Shown here one piece after another: positions 63,393-64,000 of a stretch of 64,000 nt of DNA (position 1 is the first letter of the stretch; every line of letters begins with the position of its first letter). A program made the translations under genes and the position numbers. Location of the stretch: contig NZ_JANUXW010000001.1 of assembly GCF_024834045.1 (NCBI RefSeq), positions 248,001-312,000 on the forward strand, given 5' to 3'. The notes below the pieces were generated by a model. That model saw nothing but the letters and a program-made list of their open reading frames with translations, did not search any database and was not told the DNA's origin. The stretch comes from Neisseria montereyensis. Lineage in GTDB: Bacteria > Pseudomonadota > Gammaproteobacteria > Burkholderiales > Neisseriaceae.

Positions 63393-64000
63393 CGTCTGAC
63401 TACCTCATTGGTTTTGCTGTAACCGGGGATGGCTAAGCGGAGTTTTTCAAAAGGATTTTTACCGAGATTGCTTAAATCCTTGAGTTGGAGATTAAAGAAT
63501 ATGGCGTTTTTCTTGGTGTTCAGGCCGGTGACATAACGTTGGCCGACCACACTGGCACTCCAGCAGCCGCAATCGTTTTTATATTCGAAGCCGGCCAGCA
63601 TTTCAAGTGGTTCTTTGGTTCTGAGATCATAATTATAGCGGGCGACGGCATACCAGTTTCTCTTAATCGGCCATTGTGCGGCTAAATCAATCTGGCTGAG
63701 TTTGTCGTAAAAATATTCGCCGTTTTCCTGCAGATAGATTTTTTCATTACGTCCGTATTTATAGCGTGCGCTTAATGTTTTACCGGGTTCGGGGTTGTAG
63801 CGAACGCCGGCCGAATAACTCTCGGTTCTGCTTTCGTTTTGATTGTAGTGGATATCGAAGTCGACGCGTACGCTGTTGCTGACATTGCCATGGGCAAAAG
63901 CCACAATATCGGAGCGGCGGCGCGGATAGCTGCCAATGGTACCGTCGGCCAATACGTTGTCATTGGTTAGGTAAAATTTTTGCCCGATACCGGCACGGAA
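63389..64000 (-). CDS. lptD: LPS-assembly protein LptD (partial, N-terminus beyond right edge)
   Basis: Outer-membrane beta-barrel that inserts lipopolysaccharide (lipooligosaccharide) into the outer leaflet with LptE. The last 203 residues are present, of a family total near 770-800. The C-terminal barrel strands are visible (VRVDFDIHYNQNESRTESYS, NWYAVARYNYDLRTKEPLEM), as is the conserved cysteine pair region NDCGCWSASV, equivalent to the adjacent cysteines that form LptD's disulfides. FRAGIGQKFYL at the edge is the start of the visible part. Reading frame is open to 64000. Confidence 0.93.
   Translation of the reverse strand, partial: FRAGIGQKFYLTNDNVLADGTIGSYPRRRSDIVAFAHGNVSNSVRVDFDIHYNQNESRTESYSAGVRYNPEPGKTLSARYKYGRNEKIYLQENGEYFYDKLSQIDLAAQWPIKRNWYAVARYNYDLRTKEPLEMLAGFEYKNDCGCWSASVVGQRYVTGLNTKKNAIFFNLQLKDLSNLGKNPFEKLRLAIPGYSKTNEVVRR

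Noticed and set aside
1-64000. Correia elements or dRS3 repeats of pathogenic neisseriae
   Set aside because: I did not find the Correia terminal repeat or the ATTCCC-N8-GGGAAT dRS3 pattern. The repeats present are of the GTAG type.

Overview
The window is chromosomal DNA from a Neisseria species. It is saturated with the DNA uptake sequence in its AGGCCGTCTGAA form (AG-DUS), often as inverted pairs acting as terminators. Gene content is neisserial (msrAB/pilB fusion, rimP-nusA-infB, surA-lptD, tex, ybaB-dnaX). The AG dialect, a ribose ABC transporter and a Csu-like chaperone-usher pilus point to a commensal or animal-associated species rather than the meningococcus or gonococcus, which use ATGCCGTCTGAA. 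Species cannot be fixed from sequence reading alone. No rRNA, tRNA, CRISPR array or intact transposase gene was seen.

Layout. 1-8.1 kb: hemL (cut by the left edge), an MscS channel, an orphan 1077-residue SF1 helicase flanked by decayed repeats, a small lipoprotein, and hom with a small membrane-protein partner. 8.2-14 kb: an Mth938-like protein, lolC-lolD, and a phospholipid-type cassette (CDP-alcohol phosphatidyltransferase, lysophospholipid acyltransferase, CdsA-like cytidylyltransferase) resembling E. coli ynbA/ynbB. 14.3-18.4 kb: rbsDACB, with RbsB predicted to be a lipoprotein and no ribokinase or rbsR beside it. 18.5-25 kb: recR, a GNAT acetyltransferase and a four-gene archaic chaperone-usher pilus operon. 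25.6 kb: proS.

27-44 kb is the accessory part. It holds dense mosaic arrays of GTAG-type palindromic repeats (three families, A, B and C, interleaved with DUS), a UDG-superfamily glycosylase, two TPR proteins ending in the same DUF2971-like domain, a RhuM gene stub, and a membrane-anchored coiled-coil/TPR protein whose 3' end is duplicated beside it. Housekeeping genes (tex, a CSD-DUF1294 protein, msrAB) lie between them. The helicase and the three TPR genes contain no DUS that I could find, whereas many other genes do, which fits recent acquisition.

44-64 kb is mostly core: alaS, a DoxX protein, yheS, small proteins, rimP-nusA-infB, yidB, ybaB, dnaX, mltB, gapA (residues suggest NADP preference), surA and the C-terminal part of lptD at the right edge.

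Main points for follow-up: the paired TPR-DUF2971 genes as a candidate undescribed system, the three-family GTAG repeat arrays, an Ecf-type promoter at msrAB, and a hairpin in the rimP leader.
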